Source: Cobetia marina
Lineage (GTDB): Bacteria; Pseudomonadota; Gammaproteobacteria; Pseudomonadales; Halomonadaceae
Direction: 5' to 3'
NCBI RefSeq assembly: GCF_001720485.1
Contig: NZ_CP017114.1
Location: 3,968,001 to 4,032,000 of the forward strand
DNA: 64,000 bases
Below are positions 9,075-20,432 of the stretch, in pieces; within the stretch, counting starts at the first letter, position 1; every line of letters begins with the position of its first letter. The position numbers and the translations under genes were made by a program. A model generated the notes under the pieces. It had not been told where the DNA came from and made no database searches. It saw only the letters and a list, made by a program, of their open reading frames with translations.

Positions 9075-11525
9075 TCAGAGGCTACGCTCGACCTGAATCT
9101 GGTCGAACACCTCGATCTTGTCGCCCACCTGCACGTCGTTGTAGTTCTTGACGCCGATACCACATTCCATGCCGTTGCGGACTTCGTTGACGTCATCCTT
9201 GAAGCGACGCAGGGATTCCAGCTCGCCTTCGTAGATGACCACGTTGTCACGCAGCACGCGGATGCGCTTGGAGCGGTACATGGTGCCTTCGACGACCATG
9301 CAACCGGCGATGGCGCCGATCTTCGGTGCCTTGAAGACATCGCGCACTTCGGCCACACCCACGATCTGCTCGCGGAATTCCGGTGCCAGCATGCCGCTCA
9401 TGGCCAGCTTGACCTCGTCGATCAGCTGGTAGATGACGCTGTAGTAGCGCAGATCCAGGCCTTCACGCTCGACGATCTCACGGGCGGAAGCGTCAGCACG
9501 GACGTTGAAGCCGACCAGGATCGCTTCGGAAGCGAGTGCCAGGTTGGCATCGGTGCCGGTGATGCCGCCGACGCCGGAAGAGACCACGGCCACCTTGACT
9601 TCGTCGGTGGAGAGCTCTTCCAGAGCGCCACGGATGGCTTCCAGAGACCCCTGCACGTCGGCCTTGAGGACGACGTTGACCTTGGCGACTTCTTCCTGAC
9701 CCATCTGGGAGAACATGTTCTCCAGCTTGGCCTTCTGCTGACGCGCCAGACGCACCTCGCGGTACTTGCCCTGGCGGAAGTTGGCGACTTCACGCGCCTT
9801 CTTCTCGTCCGGGACCACGGTGAACTCTTCACCGGCTTCCGGCGTGCCACCCAGGCCCTGGATCTCGACCGGCATGGCCGGACCCGCGGAATCGACCTGC
9901 TTGCCGACTTCGTTGATCAGCGCACGCACGCGGCCGTAGTGCAGGCCAGCGAGGACGATGTCGCCCTTCTTCAGGGTACCGTTCTGGACCAGCACGGTCG
10001 CGACCGGGCCACGGCCCTTGTCGAGACGCGACTCGACCACGACGCCTTTACCCGGCGCGGACGGCACGGCCTGAAGCTCGAGCACTTCGGAGACCAACAG
10101 GACGGCTTCCAGCAGCGCGTCGATGTTTTCGCCAGTCTTGGCGGAAACGTGGACGAACTGGGTATCACCCCCCCATTCCTCGGAGATGACGCCGTGCTGG
10201 GACAGCTCATTCTTCACGCGGTCCGGATCAGCGCCTTCCTTGTCGATCTTGTTCACTGCCACGACCAGCGGGACACCCGCGGCCTTGGAGTGCTCGACAG
10301 CCTCGATGGTCTGCGGCATCACGCCGTCATCGGCAGCCACCACCAGGATGACCACGTCAGTCGCCTTGGCACCACGAGCACGCATGGCGGTGAACGCCGC
10401 GTGGCCCGGAGTATCCAGGAAGGTCACATCGCCGTTGTCGTGCTCGACGTGGTAGGCACCGATGTGCTGGGTGATACCACCCGCTTCACCTGTGGCCACC
10501 TTGGTACGGCGGATGTAATCCAGCAGCGAGGTCTTGCCGTGGTCAACGTGACCCATGACAGTGACGACCGGCGCGCGAGTGATCTGCTCACCCTCGTAGG
10601 AGATACCCTCGAGAACGGCTGTCTCGAGCGCGTCATCCTTGATCAGCTTGGGCGTGTGACCCATTTCCTCGACCACGATGGTCGCGGTTTCCTGATCGAT
10701 CGTCTGGTTGATGGTGACCGCAGCGCCCATGTTGAACATGGCCTTGATCACTTCAGACGCCTTGACGGCCATCTTGTCGGCGAGGTCTGCCACCGAGATG
10801 GACTCGGGGATGGAGACTTCACGCACGAAGGTCTGGACCGGCTTCGGCGGCTGGCGATTGGTATCGCGACCACCACGACGACCGCCGCGACGCTCTGCGC
10901 GCTTGACCTTCTTGGCCCCGCCACGCTTGCGCTCGCTGCGATCTTCACGGGCCTCACGGCGATCACGTGATTCATCACGCGGCGCAGCCTTGGCACGACG
11001 CGGTGCATCACCACGCGGCTCCTTCGGCGGCGCATTGACTTCCGGCGCAGCATCCGCGACCGGTGCAGCGGCAGCGGCCGGAGCACTCTGACGCGGACGC
11101 TCTTCGCGACGGTTGTCGTTGCCACGACGCTCATCACGCTGCGGGGCAGCAGCCGGCTTCTCGGCGGCAGGCGCCTTGGCAGCCTGTGCCTCAGTCGCCG
11201 GCGCATCTGCGGCCTGCTCTTCACCATCCTTGACGTAGGTACGCTTCTTGCGGACCTGCACCTCGATGGACTTGCCGCGACCGCCGCCAGTGTTGATGCG
11301 TGACTTGGTCTTGCGGGTCAGGGTAATGCGGTTCTTCGGCGCTGCCGGGGCAGCACCACCGCCGTGGCTCTTGGTGAGGTGGTCAAGCAGCTTCTGCTTG
11401 TCGACCTCGGACACGGCGTCGTTCTCTGACTTGTGCTTCAAACCAGCTTCGTGCATCTGTTCCAGTAGGCGGGCTGACTCGCGGCCCACCTTCTTGGCGA
11501 ATTCTTTGACTGTCATTTCTGACAT
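9075..11525 (-). CDS. infB: Translation initiation factor IF-2
   Basis: IF-2 is the GTPase that brings initiator fMet-tRNA to the 30S subunit and drives subunit joining. The 816 residues show an N-terminal IF2-N module (1-50), a long charged linker rich in Ala, Pro, Arg and Glu (about 100-225), and a second IF2-N module (232-290). The G domain has GHVDHGKT at 325-332, DTPGH and NKID, and is followed by the C-terminal barrel and fMet-tRNA domains. The ATG at 11525 has a perfect AGGAGG seven bases upstream. The initiator tRNA gene lies in the same block. In-frame internal starts giving shorter IF-2 forms, as in E. coli, are possible but not shown here. Confidence 0.97.
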   Translation of the reverse strand: MSEMTVKEFAKKVGRESARLLEQMHEAGLKHKSENDAVSEVDKQKLLDHLTKSHGGGAAPAAPKNRITLTRKTKSRINTGGGRGKSIEVQVRKKRTYVKDGEEQAADAPATEAQAAKAPAAEKPAAAPQRDERRGNDNRREERPRQSAPAAAAAPVADAAPEVNAPPKEPRGDAPRRAKAAPRDESRDRREAREDRSERKRGGAKKVKRAERRGGRRGGRDTNRQPPKPVQTFVREVSIPESISVADLADKMAVKASEVIKAMFNMGAAVTINQTIDQETATIVVEEMGHTPKLIKDDALETAVLEGISYEGEQITRAPVVTVMGHVDHGKTSLLDYIRRTKVATGEAGGITQHIGAYHVEHDNGDVTFLDTPGHAAFTAMRARGAKATDVVILVVAADDGVMPQTIEAVEHSKAAGVPLVVAVNKIDKEGADPDRVKNELSQHGVISEEWGGDTQFVHVSAKTGENIDALLEAVLLVSEVLELQAVPSAPGKGVVVESRLDKGRGPVATVLVQNGTLKKGDIVLAGLHYGRVRALINEVGKQVDSAGPAMPVEIQGLGGTPEAGEEFTVVPDEKKAREVANFRQGKYREVRLARQQKAKLENMFSQMGQEEVAKVNVVLKADVQGSLEAIRGALEELSTDEVKVAVVSSGVGGITGTDANLALASEAILVGFNVRADASAREIVEREGLDLRYYSVIYQLIDEVKLAMSGMLAPEFREQIVGVAEVRDVFKAPKIGAIAGCMVVEGTMYRSKRIRVLRDNVVIYEGELESLRRFKDDVNEVRNGMECGIGVKNYNDVQVGDKIEVFDQIQVERSL

Positions 11526-11553
11526 GTACGACCCTCCTGAGCCCGTGACCTAG

Positions 11554-13047
11554 TTACTGTTCGCTTGCGAACCAGGGCGCGCGGGCGGTCATGATCAACG
11601 CCGCTGCTCGCTCTTCGTCGACGCCTTCGATGTCTTTCAGATCATCGATGGCCTGCTCGGCAAGGTCTTCCATGGTGACGATACCCTTGCTGGCCAGGAT
11701 GTATGCCAAATGACTCTCCATGCCTTCCATGTTGAGCAGATCTTCGGCCGGCTGTGCGCCGTCCAGCTGCTCTTCAGTGGCGATGGCGAGATTCAGCAGT
11801 TCATCCTTGGCCCGAGCGCGCAGCTCCTCGACCAGATCCTGGTCAAAGCCCTCGACCTCGAGCATTTCCTCGAGCGGGACATAGGCGATTTCCTCGAGTG
11901 AGGTGAAGCCCTCGTCCACCAGGACACGGGCTAGATCCTCTTCAATCTCGAGATGAGTGATGAAATATTCGACAAAGCTGTCGATTTCCTGCTCGCGCTT
12001 GCCCTCGGCTTCCGCCTCGGTCATGACATTGAGCGACCAACCTGTCAGCTCACTGGCCAGGCGCACGTTCTGACCGCTACGACCAATGGCCTGTGCCAGA
12101 TTGTCCGCGGCGACAGCGACATCCATGGAATGGGTGTCTTCGTCGACCAGAATGGAGCCGACATCGGCCGGTGCCATGGCGTTGATGACCAACTGGGCAG
12201 GATTGTCATCCCACAGGATGATATCCACGCGTTCATTACGCAGTTCGTTTGACACGGCCTGCACACGCGAGCCGCGCATGCCGACACAGGCACCGATCGG
12301 GTCGATGCGCTTGTCATTGCTCTTGACCGCAATCTTGGCCCGCGAGCCCGGATCGCGAGCCGCGCCCTTGATCTCGATCAGCTGCTCGGCGATTTCCGGC
12401 ACCTCGATCTTGAACAGTTCGATGATCAGCTCCGGACGCGTCCGCGAGAGTATCAACTGGGATCCACGCGCCTCGGTATCAACCTTCCAGAGCAATGCGC
12501 GTACTCGCTCGTTCAAGCGGTAACGCTCGCCATGGATCATCTCGCCGCGCGGCAGGAAGCCTTCGGCGTTGTCGCCCAGGTCGATGATCAGGCCGTCACG
12601 TGTCGTTTTCTTGACGATCCCCGCGACCAGCTCGCCTTCACGCTCCGCGTACAGGCGCACGACTTCGGCACGCTCGGCTTCGCGCACCTTCTGCACGATG
12701 ACCTGCTTGGCCGTCTGGGCAGCGATACGACCGAAGGCTTCGGACTCGATCTGCTGCTCGACCACGGCGCCCAGCGCCAGCGGCTCTTCGCGCTGTTCAG
12801 CGATACTGGCCTTGATCTCGTAGTCCGGCGTCTCGAACTCGTCGTCTTCCACGACGGTCCAGCGACGGAAGGTCGCATAATCACCGGTGACACGATCGAT
12901 CTTGACGCGGATATCCGCCTCTTCCTGATCGAAACGCTTGCGTGAAGCCGAAGCCAGTGCCGCCTCGACGGCCTCGAAAATCACATCCCGCGGCACGCCC
13001 TTCTCATTGGAGATGGCGTCAACGACCAGCAGAATCTCTTTGCTCAT
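11554..13047 (-). CDS. nusA: Transcription termination/antitermination factor NusA
   Basis: NusA binds RNA polymerase and RNA, slows elongation, and helps both intrinsic termination and rRNA antitermination. The 497 residues match the family's domain order: N-terminal RNAP-binding domain ([16 protein letters not shown]), S1 domain ([19 protein letters not shown]), two KH domains (the region with [17 protein letters not shown] and [15 protein letters not shown]), and two acidic C-terminal repeats of the proteobacterial type. It is the second gene of rimP-nusA-infB, 28 bases upstream of infB. Confidence 0.97.
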   Translation of the reverse strand: MSKEILLVVDAISNEKGVPRDVIFEAVEAALASASRKRFDQEEADIRVKIDRVTGDYATFRRWTVVEDDEFETPDYEIKASIAEQREEPLALGAVVEQQIESEAFGRIAAQTAKQVIVQKVREAERAEVVRLYAEREGELVAGIVKKTTRDGLIIDLGDNAEGFLPRGEMIHGERYRLNERVRALLWKVDTEARGSQLILSRTRPELIIELFKIEVPEIAEQLIEIKGAARDPGSRAKIAVKSNDKRIDPIGACVGMRGSRVQAVSNELRNERVDIILWDDNPAQLVINAMAPADVGSILVDEDTHSMDVAVAADNLAQAIGRSGQNVRLASELTGWSLNVMTEAEAEGKREQEIDSFVEYFITHLEIEEDLARVLVDEGFTSLEEIAYVPLEEMLEVEGFDQDLVEELRARAKDELLNLAIATEEQLDGAQPAEDLLNMEGMESHLAYILASKGIVTMEDLAEQAIDDLKDIEGVDEERAAALIMTARAPWFASEQ

Positions 13048-13123
13048 GACTTTGCCTCGCCAGAAACCTGTCCTTGCGCATCGACTCTAGCTCGCCAAGC
13101 GAGCAATGTGCCGACAACGTCAG

Positions 13124-13582
13124 TTATTTGAACTGCGGCACAATGCGTGCCTGGTCGATGCTTTCGATCGGAAAGCAGTATTCTTCTTCGTCGACCCGGA
13201 TCACGACATCACCGTCTTCGGTGCCAGTCACCAGCCCCTGGTACTTGCGCTGGCCATCGAAGGCCTGACGCAGTCGCAGTGCCACCACATGACCGATGTA
13301 GCGCTCGTACTGATCAAGCGTGAACAGCGGACGATCCATGCCTGGGGATGAAACTTCAAGCTGGAACTGGCCCGTGATGGGGTCCTCGACATCCAGCACG
13401 GCTCCGACCTGACGACTGACGCTTGCGCAGTCATCCACGGAAATGCCATCGGAATGGTCGATATAGATCACCAGACGGGACTGCTTGCCTTGGGAGAGAT
13501 AGTCGATACCCCAGAGCTCGAAGCCCAGAGCAGAAACGACGGGATCGATAAGCGCTTTAAGCGTAGCGTCCTTGGTTGACAC
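13124..13582 (-). CDS. rimP: Ribosome maturation factor RimP
   Basis: RimP assists assembly of the 30S head and body. The 152-residue protein (from the GTG at 13582) has the N-terminal domain with ALGFELWGIDY, the VSSPGMDRPLF motif and a C-terminal SH3-like barrel. I chose the GTG because TAGGAG sits eight bases upstream and the family begins just before the STKDATLKALIDPVV helix. The frame is open 87 bases further upstream, into the tRNA terminator region, which argues against the longer version. It heads the rimP-nusA-infB unit, 77 bases before nusA. Confidence 0.94.
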   Translation of the reverse strand: MSTKDATLKALIDPVVSALGFELWGIDYLSQGKQSRLVIYIDHSDGISVDDCASVSRQVGAVLDVEDPITGQFQLEVSSPGMDRPLFTLDQYERYIGHVVALRLRQAFDGQRKYQGLVTGTEDGDVVIRVDEEEYCFPIESIDQARIVPQFK

Positions 13583-13667
13583 AGACGAGGCTCCTACAGC
13601 AGTTGCATCAGGCACCTGACCGGGAGTAGAGAGGAGAGCTAGGTGGCTGATTGGCACTGGTGCTAAC

Positions 13668-13697
13668 AAAAAGCCCCTTCATAGGAAGGGGCCTTTC
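13668..13697 (-). terminator. Rho-independent terminator between tRNA-fMet and rimP
   Basis: On the - strand GCCCCTTC, a four-base loop, GAAGGGGC and TTTTT follow each other directly after the initiator tRNA gene. It probably ends the tRNA transcript and limits read-through into rimP-nusA-infB. Confidence 0.88.
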
Positions 13698-13705
13698 AAG
13701 AAACT

Positions 13706-13782
<77 letters not shown>

Positions 13783-13885
13783 ACAATAGTCGGACGATGG
13801 TAATGTCACCGTAAAAGGAGGTCAAGGAATGACGTCTTTCAAAGGTGGCAGAGTTGCGTCCAGACTGCCAATCGATCTAACAGGA

Positions 13886-13972
13886 TGGTGCCGAAGGGGG
13901 GACTTGAACCCCCACGACCATAAGGTCACTACCCCCTCAAGATAGCGTGTCTACCAATTCCACCACTTCGGC
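13886..13972 (-). tRNA. leuU: tRNA-Leu (anticodon GAG)
   Basis: An 87-nt class II tRNA with a long variable arm and encoded CCA. The acceptor stem GCCGAAG pairs perfectly with CTTCGGC. The anticodon loop CTTGAGG gives GAG, reading CUC and CUU codons. It lies between secG and tRNA-fMet, matching the secG-leuU order of E. coli. The 103 bases between the two tRNA genes show no terminator, so they may be one transcript. Confidence 0.96.
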
Positions 13973-14035
13973 ACGGGGGCGGGTATCGCCTGAGACGTTA
14001 CCCGGAAGAATTCAAACGATAATGCCTTGAATTCC

Positions 14036-14422
14036 TTAGAGTACTGGTTGGTCTGCGTTGCCGCTTTCCTCGAGCACTGGCGACGTATTCTCCACACTTT
14101 CACTGGAGTCGTCAAGTGATGGCAGTGAATTTTTCTGCTGCTCGATCACGCTGGCATTCGGGATGCCCGCTTCCACGGAGGTCTGGTTGGCATTGGAGGC
14201 GAACCAGGCCAGGGTCAGGGACGTCGCGAAGAAGCCTGCTGCCAGCACGCCGGTGAAGCGCGCGAGGAAGTTGCCACTACCGCTGGACCCGAAAACGGTC
14301 TGGGAAGCACCACCACCACCGAAGGCAGCGCCAGCTTCGGCACCCTTGCCCTGCTGGAGAAGGACGAGCACGATCAGTGCGACCGCGAGTACCACATGGA
14401 CCATCAGAACGGCTACTTGCAT
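14036..14422 (-). CDS. secG: Preprotein translocase subunit SecG
   Basis: SecG is the small third subunit of the SecYEG channel and supports SecA-driven export. The 128-residue protein has two membrane segments, residues about 3-22 ([20 protein letters not shown]) and 54-72, joined by the conserved loop [16 protein letters not shown] Ser/Asn/Glu-rich periplasmic or cytoplasmic tail makes up the last 45 residues. I use the ATG at 14422, five bases after the tpiA stop; the ribosome site lies inside tpiA. The order tpiA-secG-tRNA-Leu resembles pseudomonads. Confidence 0.94.
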   Translation of the reverse strand: MQVAVLMVHVVLAVALIVLVLLQQGKGAEAGAAFGGGGASQTVFGSSGSGNFLARFTGVLAAGFFATSLTLAWFASNANQTSVEAGIPNASVIEQQKNSLPSLDDSSESVENTSPVLEESGNADQPVL

Positions 14423-14427
14423 GAGAT

Positions 14428-15174
14428 TCAACCTGCAGACTGGCAAATGGCTAGGAATTCGTCGACCTGGAGAGAAGCACCTCCCACCAGGCCGCCGTCG
14501 ATATCCGGCTGCGCGAGCAGCTCGGCGGCATTGGCAGCTTTCATGCTACCGCCGTACAGCAATTGCATGGCATCCGCGAGAGACGCGGACCACTCGCCCA
14601 GGCGTGCACGGATAGCGGCGTGCATGGCTTGCGCCTGCTCAGGCGATGCCGTGCGGCCGGTACCGATCGCCCAGACCGGCTCATAGGCCACGACAAGACG
14701 GGCACGCGCCTCAGCGGACAGCTCGGAGAACACGGCCTCCAGCTGACCCAGCACGACACGCTCCGACTCACCGGCTTCACGCTCTTCCAGTGTCTCACCG
14801 ATGCACAGTACCGGCGTGAGGCCTGACGCGAGAGCCGCATTGACTCGTGCAAGCACGGCAGCATCGTCCTCGCCATACAGGCTGCGACGCTCGGAGTGCC
14901 CGACCAGCACCAGCGTCATGCCCACATCCTTGAGCATGCTGCCTGCCACCTCACCGGTGAAGGCGCCTGATTCCGCCGGATTCAACGTCTGGGCGCCCAG
15001 CAGGACCGTCGCCGGCAGCCGCTCGCGCGCAGCGCTCAGATAAGGGAAAGGCAATGCCAACGCCACCTGAACCCCCTGAGGCAGCGCTGCGGCCCCCAGT
15101 ACGTCGGCGAACTCGTCGATCAGGGCAAGATCGCCATTCATCTTCCAGTTACCGGCAATCAGCGGTGTACGCAT
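14428..15174 (-). CDS. tpiA: Triosephosphate isomerase
   Basis: TpiA interconverts dihydroxyacetone phosphate and glyceraldehyde 3-phosphate. The 248-residue TIM barrel shows the substrate Lys in IAGNWKMNG near the N-terminus, the catalytic His in VGHSERR and the catalytic Glu in [13 protein letters not shown], with the phosphate-binding [11 protein letters not shown] near the C-terminus. I use the ATG at 15174 at the natural N-terminus; an upstream ATG in frame would add 21 residues. It sits between glmM and secG and is probably transcribed with secG. Confidence 0.96.
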   Translation of the reverse strand: MRTPLIAGNWKMNGDLALIDEFADVLGAAALPQGVQVALALPFPYLSAARERLPATVLLGAQTLNPAESGAFTGEVAGSMLKDVGMTLVLVGHSERRSLYGEDDAAVLARVNAALASGLTPVLCIGETLEEREAGESERVVLGQLEAVFSELSAEARARLVVAYEPVWAIGTGRTASPEQAQAMHAAIRARLGEWSASLADAMQLLYGGSMKAANAAELLAQPDIDGGLVGGASLQVDEFLAICQSAG

Positions 15175-15289
15175 GTGCTTCTCCCTTATGAGCAGTGCGA
15201 GGATGGTAATGGAGCGGCCCCTGACTGACAACCTCATCGCGAACTGTCAAGCCCTGCAGGCACGCTCGATTGGGCCTTTCATGGCGTCC

Positions 15290-15330
15290 AGAATCGACGA
15301 CAGGCGCACTGGGCGCCTGTCGTCGATTCT
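15290..15330 (-). terminator. 18-bp perfect hairpin after glmM
   Basis: Bases 15290-15307 are exactly complementary to 15313-15330, with a five-base loop. It lies 18 bases after the glmM stop. No T-run follows on the - strand, so it is a U-poor terminator or an mRNA-stabilising structure ahead of tpiA. Confidence 0.6.
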
Positions 15331-15347
15331 GATGACCGCGGGTAATA

Positions 15348-16699
15348 TCAGCGGGCCTGCATGCTGGCCTCGACCGCCGAGGCGATCTGACGGGCCAGTG
15401 CCTGCACATCAAAGTGCGGCCGCCCCTCGACCATGACACGGATCAGTGGCTCGGTACCACTGGGACGCAACAGTACGCGACCTTCGCTGCCCAGCGTCTC
15501 TTCCACTTCCGCTACCGCGGCCTGGACGGCATCCGCCGCCATCAGCGCCTGGTTGTCACAGCCCGGAGTCAGACGCACGTTGATCAACGCCTGCGGCGCC
15601 TTCTCGAAACCGACCAGCAACTCACTGAGAGAACATTCCTCACGCGCCATGATCGCCAGCACCTGCAGCGCGGAGACGATGCCATCGCCGGTGCTCTGGA
15701 TATGGCTGCAGACGATGTGACCGGAGGATTCCCCCCCAACTGCCAGCCATTGGCTTCCAGACGCTCGATGACGTAGCGGTCACCGACCTTAGCACGCTCG
15801 AAGGGAATTCCCAGACCTTCCAGCGCTGCCGCCAGACCGAAGTTGGACATCAGCGTACCGACGACACCGCCCCCCAGCACCCCACGCTCGTGACGATCCC
15901 GCGCGATCATGTAGAGGATGTCATCGCCATCGATGACCCGGCCATCGGCATCGACCAGGATCAGACGGTCCCCGTCGCCATCGAAGGCCACGCCAAGATC
16001 GGCGCCCTGCTCGATCACGGCCGCCCGCAGTGCCTGCGGGTTGGTGGAGCCGACATCCTGGTTGATGTTCAGACCATCCGGCTCGCCACCGATGACGCTG
16101 ACCTTGGCGCCCAGCTCACGGAAGACATTCGGCGCGATGTGGTAGGTCGCGCCATGCGCGCAATCCAGCACCACTTTCATGCCATGCAGGCCCAGACGGC
16201 CCGGCAGGGTCGACTTGCAGAATTCAATGTAACGGCCGGCGGCATCCTGGATGCGCGAGGCCTTGCCGAGGCTATCCGGCCCGACGATCTCGATATCGCG
16301 ATCCAGCTCGGCCTCGATCTCGGCTTCCAGCGCATCATCCAGCTTGGTGCCGGCCGCGGAGAAGAACTTGATGCCATTGTCCGGATAGGCATTGTGCGAG
16401 GCCGAGATCACGATACCGGCATCCGCGCGGAAGGTCCGCGTCAGATAGGCGATGCCCGGTGTCGGCATCGGCCCCAGCAGCGAGACATCCACGCCTGCGG
16501 CAGAAAGACCGGACTCCAGCGCCGACTCGAACATGTACCCCGAGATGCGCGTGTCCTTGCCGATCAGTACCTTGCCGCGGCCATGGCGCGCAAAGACACG
16601 CCCGGCCGCCCAGCCCAGCTTGAGCATGAAGTCTGGCGTGATCGGGAATTCACCGACCGTGCCGCGAATACCATCCGTACCAAAATAACGTCGACTCAT
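15348..16699 (-). CDS. glmM: Phosphoglucosamine mutase, reading frame broken by a one-base deletion
   Basis: GlmM converts glucosamine 6-phosphate to the 1-phosphate for UDP-GlcNAc, needed for peptidoglycan and LPS. The N-terminal part (ATG at 16699) has the phosphoserine site Ser101 in [12 protein letters not shown] and the metal loop FDGDGDR. At bases 15731-15737 the - strand has seven G where the family motif WQLGGESSGH needs eight. Downstream of it the frame changes and [16 protein letters not shown], then [15 protein letters not shown] continue in another frame to 15348. With one G restored the protein would be 450 residues, the normal size. glmM is essential, so a sequencing error in the homopolymer is likeliest; natural slippage or a real mutation is less likely. 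The ATG overlaps the folP stop. Confidence 0.9.
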
Positions 16700-17589
16700 C
16701 GTATCGTGCCTTCCTGTAGCACGGCCCACGTCATGTCGACAGCATCGACAGTCGGGGCCACGTCGTGAACGCGTAGCAATCGGGCACCTTCACGGACGGC
16801 AAGTGCCGTCAGCGCCAGATTGCCAGCCAGTCTATCCTCTACCGCGCGCCCGAGCGCATTGCCGATCATGCTCTTGCGAGAGGTGCCGATCAGCAGCGGG
16901 AGGGTGAATTCGTGCAGCTGCGCCATGCGGTGATACAGACGCAGATTGTCTTGCAGGGACTTGCCGAAGCCGAAGCCGGGGTCCAGCAACAGACGCGAAC
17001 GCTCGATCCCTGCGGCCTCACAGACGGTGATGCGCTCGGCTAGAAAGTCACTGACCTCATCCTCGATCGACTGCGCATAGGCGGTATCCTGCTGCATGGT
17101 GTCCGGCTCGCCACGCATGTGCATCAGGCACACCGGCAGGCCGCTGCGCGCGGCCGCCTCAAGGGCGCCCTCACGACGCAATGCACGCACGTCATTGATC
17201 ATGCCAGCCCCGAGACGCGCCGTTTCCTGCATCACCTCCGGGGTACTGGTATCGACGCTCACCAGCGCCCCCAGCTCGCTCACCAGCCGCTCGACGACCG
17301 GACAGACACGTGCCAGCTCCTCATCCGCACTGACAGGGCTCGCCCCCGGGCGGGTCGACTCACCGCCCACGTCGATGATGGCGGCGCCATCGGCCAGCAT
17401 CCGCTCGGCATGGCGCAGCGCGGCATCCAGGGTCGCGCTGCGCCCACCATCCGAGAAGGAGTCCGGGGTCACATTGAGAATCCCCATGACACGCGGGCGT
17501 GACAGGTCAAGCGTGCGTCCACCGCAGTCAAGCGCCATTGAATGGCCCACCACGGGCTCGCGTGGCAGTGAATCAGCGTAAGTCGACAT
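16696..17589 (-). CDS. folP: Dihydropteroate synthase
   Basis: FolP joins the HPPK product to p-aminobenzoate, giving dihydropteroate; it is the sulfonamide target. The 297-residue TIM barrel has [44 protein letters not shown] and the C-terminal LRVHDV motif. I take the ATG at 17589, which has a GGGTG upstream; an internal ATG at the MALDCGG position would shorten it by about 16 residues. Its stop overlaps the glmM ATG (ATGA), so folP and glmM are translated together, as in E. coli and pseudomonads. Confidence 0.95.
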   Translation of the reverse strand: MSTYADSLPREPVVGHSMALDCGGRTLDLSRPRVMGILNVTPDSFSDGGRSATLDAALRHAERMLADGAAIIDVGGESTRPGASPVSADEELARVCPVVERLVSELGALVSVDTSTPEVMQETARLGAGMINDVRALRREGALEAAARSGLPVCLMHMRGEPDTMQQDTAYAQSIEDEVSDFLAERITVCEAAGIERSRLLLDPGFGFGKSLQDNLRLYHRMAQLHEFTLPLLIGTSRKSMIGNALGRAVEDRLAGNLALTALAVREGARLLRVHDVAPTVDAVDMTWAVLQEGTIR

Positions 17590-17912
17590 GATCACCCATG
17601 CAGAAAACGGGCAGCCAGGACGAACATCATGGCTGCCGGAGAAGGAATCGGGCACCCACTTTAAAGAGGCCTCATCGGCCGCGCAAGGCGTCGAACGGCC
17701 GCCACATGGGGCGTCAGCAGATGGCAACGCCATCTGCCCAGGCAAATCATCTGATCAGGGTCAGGAACCTGAGCCACGCCGCGCAGGATAGTGAGTCACA
17801 CCGCCTCACCCACACTTACCCGGCTCACCCCGACGCCTGATCGCGGATGACATCATCTGCCATCAGCCGCCTCGGGGCATCCAGGGCGCCGCGAATGTCT
17901 GCCCCGAAAACG
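17590..17912. other. Intergenic stretch between ftsH and folP
   Basis: About 320 bases with no convincing gene. Short open frames on the + strand overlap each other and look like high-GC noise. I see no repeat other than the ftsH hairpin at its right edge. It presumably holds the folP-glmM promoter, which I could not place. Confidence 0.5.
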
Positions 17913-17947
17913 ACAACGCCCGAGCGGAAGGTCCGCTCGGGCGTTGT
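17913..17947 (-). terminator. 16-bp perfect hairpin after ftsH
   Basis: Bases 17913-17928 pair exactly with 17932-17947 around a three-base loop, 33 bases after the ftsH stop. On the - strand it is followed by CGTTTTC, a weak U-tract. Confidence 0.75.
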
Positions 17948-17979
17948 GAGAGTCAGCGCGATGATGGCTGATTCATGGC

Positions 17980-19974
17980 TCAGTGACCGCTTGGACCACC
18001 CAGCGGATCTGACGGACGGCGGCGCGTATCTTCCTCACCGTCGTCAGTGTCTGCGTCATCACCGTCAGACCCGGGGGCCTCAGGCGCCTCAGCTTTCGGC
18101 GTGTCGGCCACCGGTGCGACGAGACCACTGTCACCACCACCGGCCGGGCCACCCCAGTCCTTGGGCGGACGCGGAGTGCGCCCTGCCATGATGTCGGCCA
18201 GCTGCTCGGCATCGATGGTCTCGTAGGTCATCAGCGCCTCGGTCATCGCATCCAGCTTGTCGCGATTCTCCTCAAGGATCTGCTGCGCCTTGGCGTAGCA
18301 CTCGTCGATGATACGACGCACTTCCTTGTCGAGACGTGAGGTGGTGTCGCCCGACTTCAGCTTGCCGCCGCCCTGACCCGGACCGCCGAGGAACTGGTGA
18401 GACTCGTCCTCATCGTACATGATCGGGCCCATTTCACTGGAGAGACCCCATTTGGCGACCATGTTGTGGGCAAGCTCGGTGGCACGCTTGATGTCGTTGG
18501 AAGCCCCGGTGGTGACACCATTCGGCCCCAGCGTCATCTCTTCGGCGATACGACCGCCGAACAGCGAGCAGATCTGACTGATGATCTGCTGGCGAGAATA
18601 GCTGTAGCGATCCTCTTCCGGCAGGAACATCGTCACACCCAGCGCACGGCCTCGCGGAATGATCGAGACCTTGTAGACCGGATCATGCTCTGGCATCACC
18701 AGACCGATGATGGCGTGACCGGACTCGTGATAGGCCGTGTTGCGCTTCTCCTTCTCGGACATGACCATCGATTTGCGCTCGGCGCCCATCATGATCTTGT
18801 CCTTGGCCAGCTCAAGCTCTTCCATGCCGACCAGGCGCTTGTTGCGACGTGCAGCGAACAGGGCCGCTTCATTGACCAGGTTGGCCAGATCCGCGCCAGA
18901 GAAGCCCGGCGTACCCCGTGCGATATTGACCGGCACCACGTCGTCGCCCATCGGCACCTTGCGCAGGTGAACGCCGAGGATATGCTCGCGGCCACGGATG
19001 TCCGGCAGGCCTACCATGACCTGGCGGTCGAAACGGCCCGGGCGCAGCAATGCGGGGTCAAGCACGTCTGGACGGTTGGTCGCGGCGATGACGATGATGC
19101 CGTCATTCGCTTCGAAGCCATCCATCTCGACCAGCAGCTGGTTCAGGGTCTGCTCGCGCTCATCGTGACCACCGCCCATGCCGGAGCCACGGTGGCGGCC
19201 GACGGCGTCGATCTCATCGATGAAGATGATGCACGGCGCCTGCTTCTTGGCCTGCTCGAACATGTCACGCACACGGGAGGCACCGACACCGACGAACATC
19301 TCGACGAAGTCAGAACCGGAGATGCTGAAGAACGGCACCTTAGCCTCGCCGGCAATCGCCTTGGCGAGCAGGGTCTTGCCGGTACCCGGCGGACCCACCA
19401 TCAGTACGCCACGCGGAATCTGACCGCCAAGACGCTGGAACTTGCTGGGGTCCTTGAGGAAGTCGACCAGTTCCTCGACCTCTTCCTTCGCTTCGTCACA
19501 GCCCGCGACGTCGCTGAAGGTGGTCTTGATCTGATCCTGGCTCAGCAGCTTGGCCTTCGACTTGCCGAAGCTCATCGGGCCACCCTTGCCGGCACCACCA
19601 CCCTGCATCTGGCGCATGAAGAACATGAAGATGGCCAGGATGATCAGAATCGGGAAGCTGGCAATCAACAGACGTGTCCACAGCGACTGCTGCTCAGGCT
19701 TCTTGCCGATGACCTCCACCTTGTTGGAGAGCAGGTCATCCATCAGCTTGGGATCGGACGCCGCCGGCCGGATGGTGGTAAAGCTGGAGCCGTCGGCCCG
19801 CTCACCCTCGATGGTGTAGCCATCGATGGTCACACTCTTGATCCGGTCGTTCTGCACCTGCTGGACGAACTGTGAATAGTTCATCGCCTGCGGCGAGGTA
19901 TCGACGCTGAAGTTGTTGAACACCGTCAGCAGCACTGCCGCGATGATCAACCAGAGAATCAGGTTCTTCGCCAT
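17980..19974 (-). CDS. ftsH: ATP-dependent zinc metalloprotease FtsH
   Basis: FtsH is the membrane AAA protease that degrades sigma-32, LpxC and misassembled membrane proteins. The 664 residues show a first membrane helix (5-21), a periplasmic domain, a second helix (102-120), Walker A GPPGTGKT (194-201), Walker B IIFIDEID (249-256) and the zinc motif HESGH (416-420). The last 60 or so residues form an acidic Pro/Gly/Asp-rich tail, slightly longer than in E. coli. The ATG at 19974 starts the standard [11 protein letters not shown]; upstream codons in frame are not part of the family. It follows rlmE as in E. coli, but with a long 458-base gap. Confidence 0.97.
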   Translation of the reverse strand: MAKNLILWLIIAAVLLTVFNNFSVDTSPQAMNYSQFVQQVQNDRIKSVTIDGYTIEGERADGSSFTTIRPAASDPKLMDDLLSNKVEVIGKKPEQQSLWTRLLIASFPILIILAIFMFFMRQMQGGGAGKGGPMSFGKSKAKLLSQDQIKTTFSDVAGCDEAKEEVEELVDFLKDPSKFQRLGGQIPRGVLMVGPPGTGKTLLAKAIAGEAKVPFFSISGSDFVEMFVGVGASRVRDMFEQAKKQAPCIIFIDEIDAVGRHRGSGMGGGHDEREQTLNQLLVEMDGFEANDGIIVIAATNRPDVLDPALLRPGRFDRQVMVGLPDIRGREHILGVHLRKVPMGDDVVPVNIARGTPGFSGADLANLVNEAALFAARRNKRLVGMEELELAKDKIMMGAERKSMVMSEKEKRNTAYHESGHAIIGLVMPEHDPVYKVSIIPRGRALGVTMFLPEEDRYSYSRQQIISQICSLFGGRIAEEMTLGPNGVTTGASNDIKRATELAHNMVAKWGLSSEMGPIMYDEDESHQFLGGPGQGGGKLKSGDTTSRLDKEVRRIIDECYAKAQQILEENRDKLDAMTEALMTYETIDAEQLADIMAGRTPRPPKDWGGPAGGGDSGLVAPVADTPKAEAPEAPGSDGDDADTDDGEEDTRRRPSDPLGGPSGH

Positions 19975-20432
19975 GTCGTTCAAGGGGACACCCTCATTGC
20001 ATGAATCTGTCTTGGCATGCCGTGAATACTCCGACTGCCGTCTTGTGGTGGCCTGCCATGCTATCTGATCGTGCCTGCGGGGTATCAAACGACGCAACAC
20101 GCCGCCTTGCCTACCGAGTCACTCAAAGCTTGCCTGCGTTGTTCTGCTTGCCGATCGATGATGATGCGACCTTGGCATCTCATCAACCTGTTACCGGCCC
20201 TCCGTGCTCAAGGCCCAATGCTATCGACACTACACCAGATGGGGGCCGGCAACCATTGCTTAAAGGCCGGCACCGGACTATTCAGCCGATAGTCGGCCTA
20301 TATCAGAGATACAACGACTTCGACCGAGGCACAATGATTCCAGCTTGACCAAGTATGCCATCGGCCGCCTTAACCGGTGATGAAGTCGCCGCCCGGGGCA
20401 GAAATCGGGATCGCCTGGCATCGAGGGCAACG
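19975..20432. other. Long intergenic stretch between rlmE and ftsH
   Basis: A 458-base gap without a supported gene. It is less GC-rich than its surroundings in the middle (around 20130-20340). In E. coli rlmE and ftsH are close together, so the length suggests that ftsH has its own promoter or a long leader. I could not find a clear sigma-32 or sigma-70 site on the - strand here. Confidence 0.5.

Noticed and set aside
18397..19875. A 492-codon + strand frame opposite ftsH
   Set aside because: Shadow of ftsH with the same His/Asp/Leu-rich composition.
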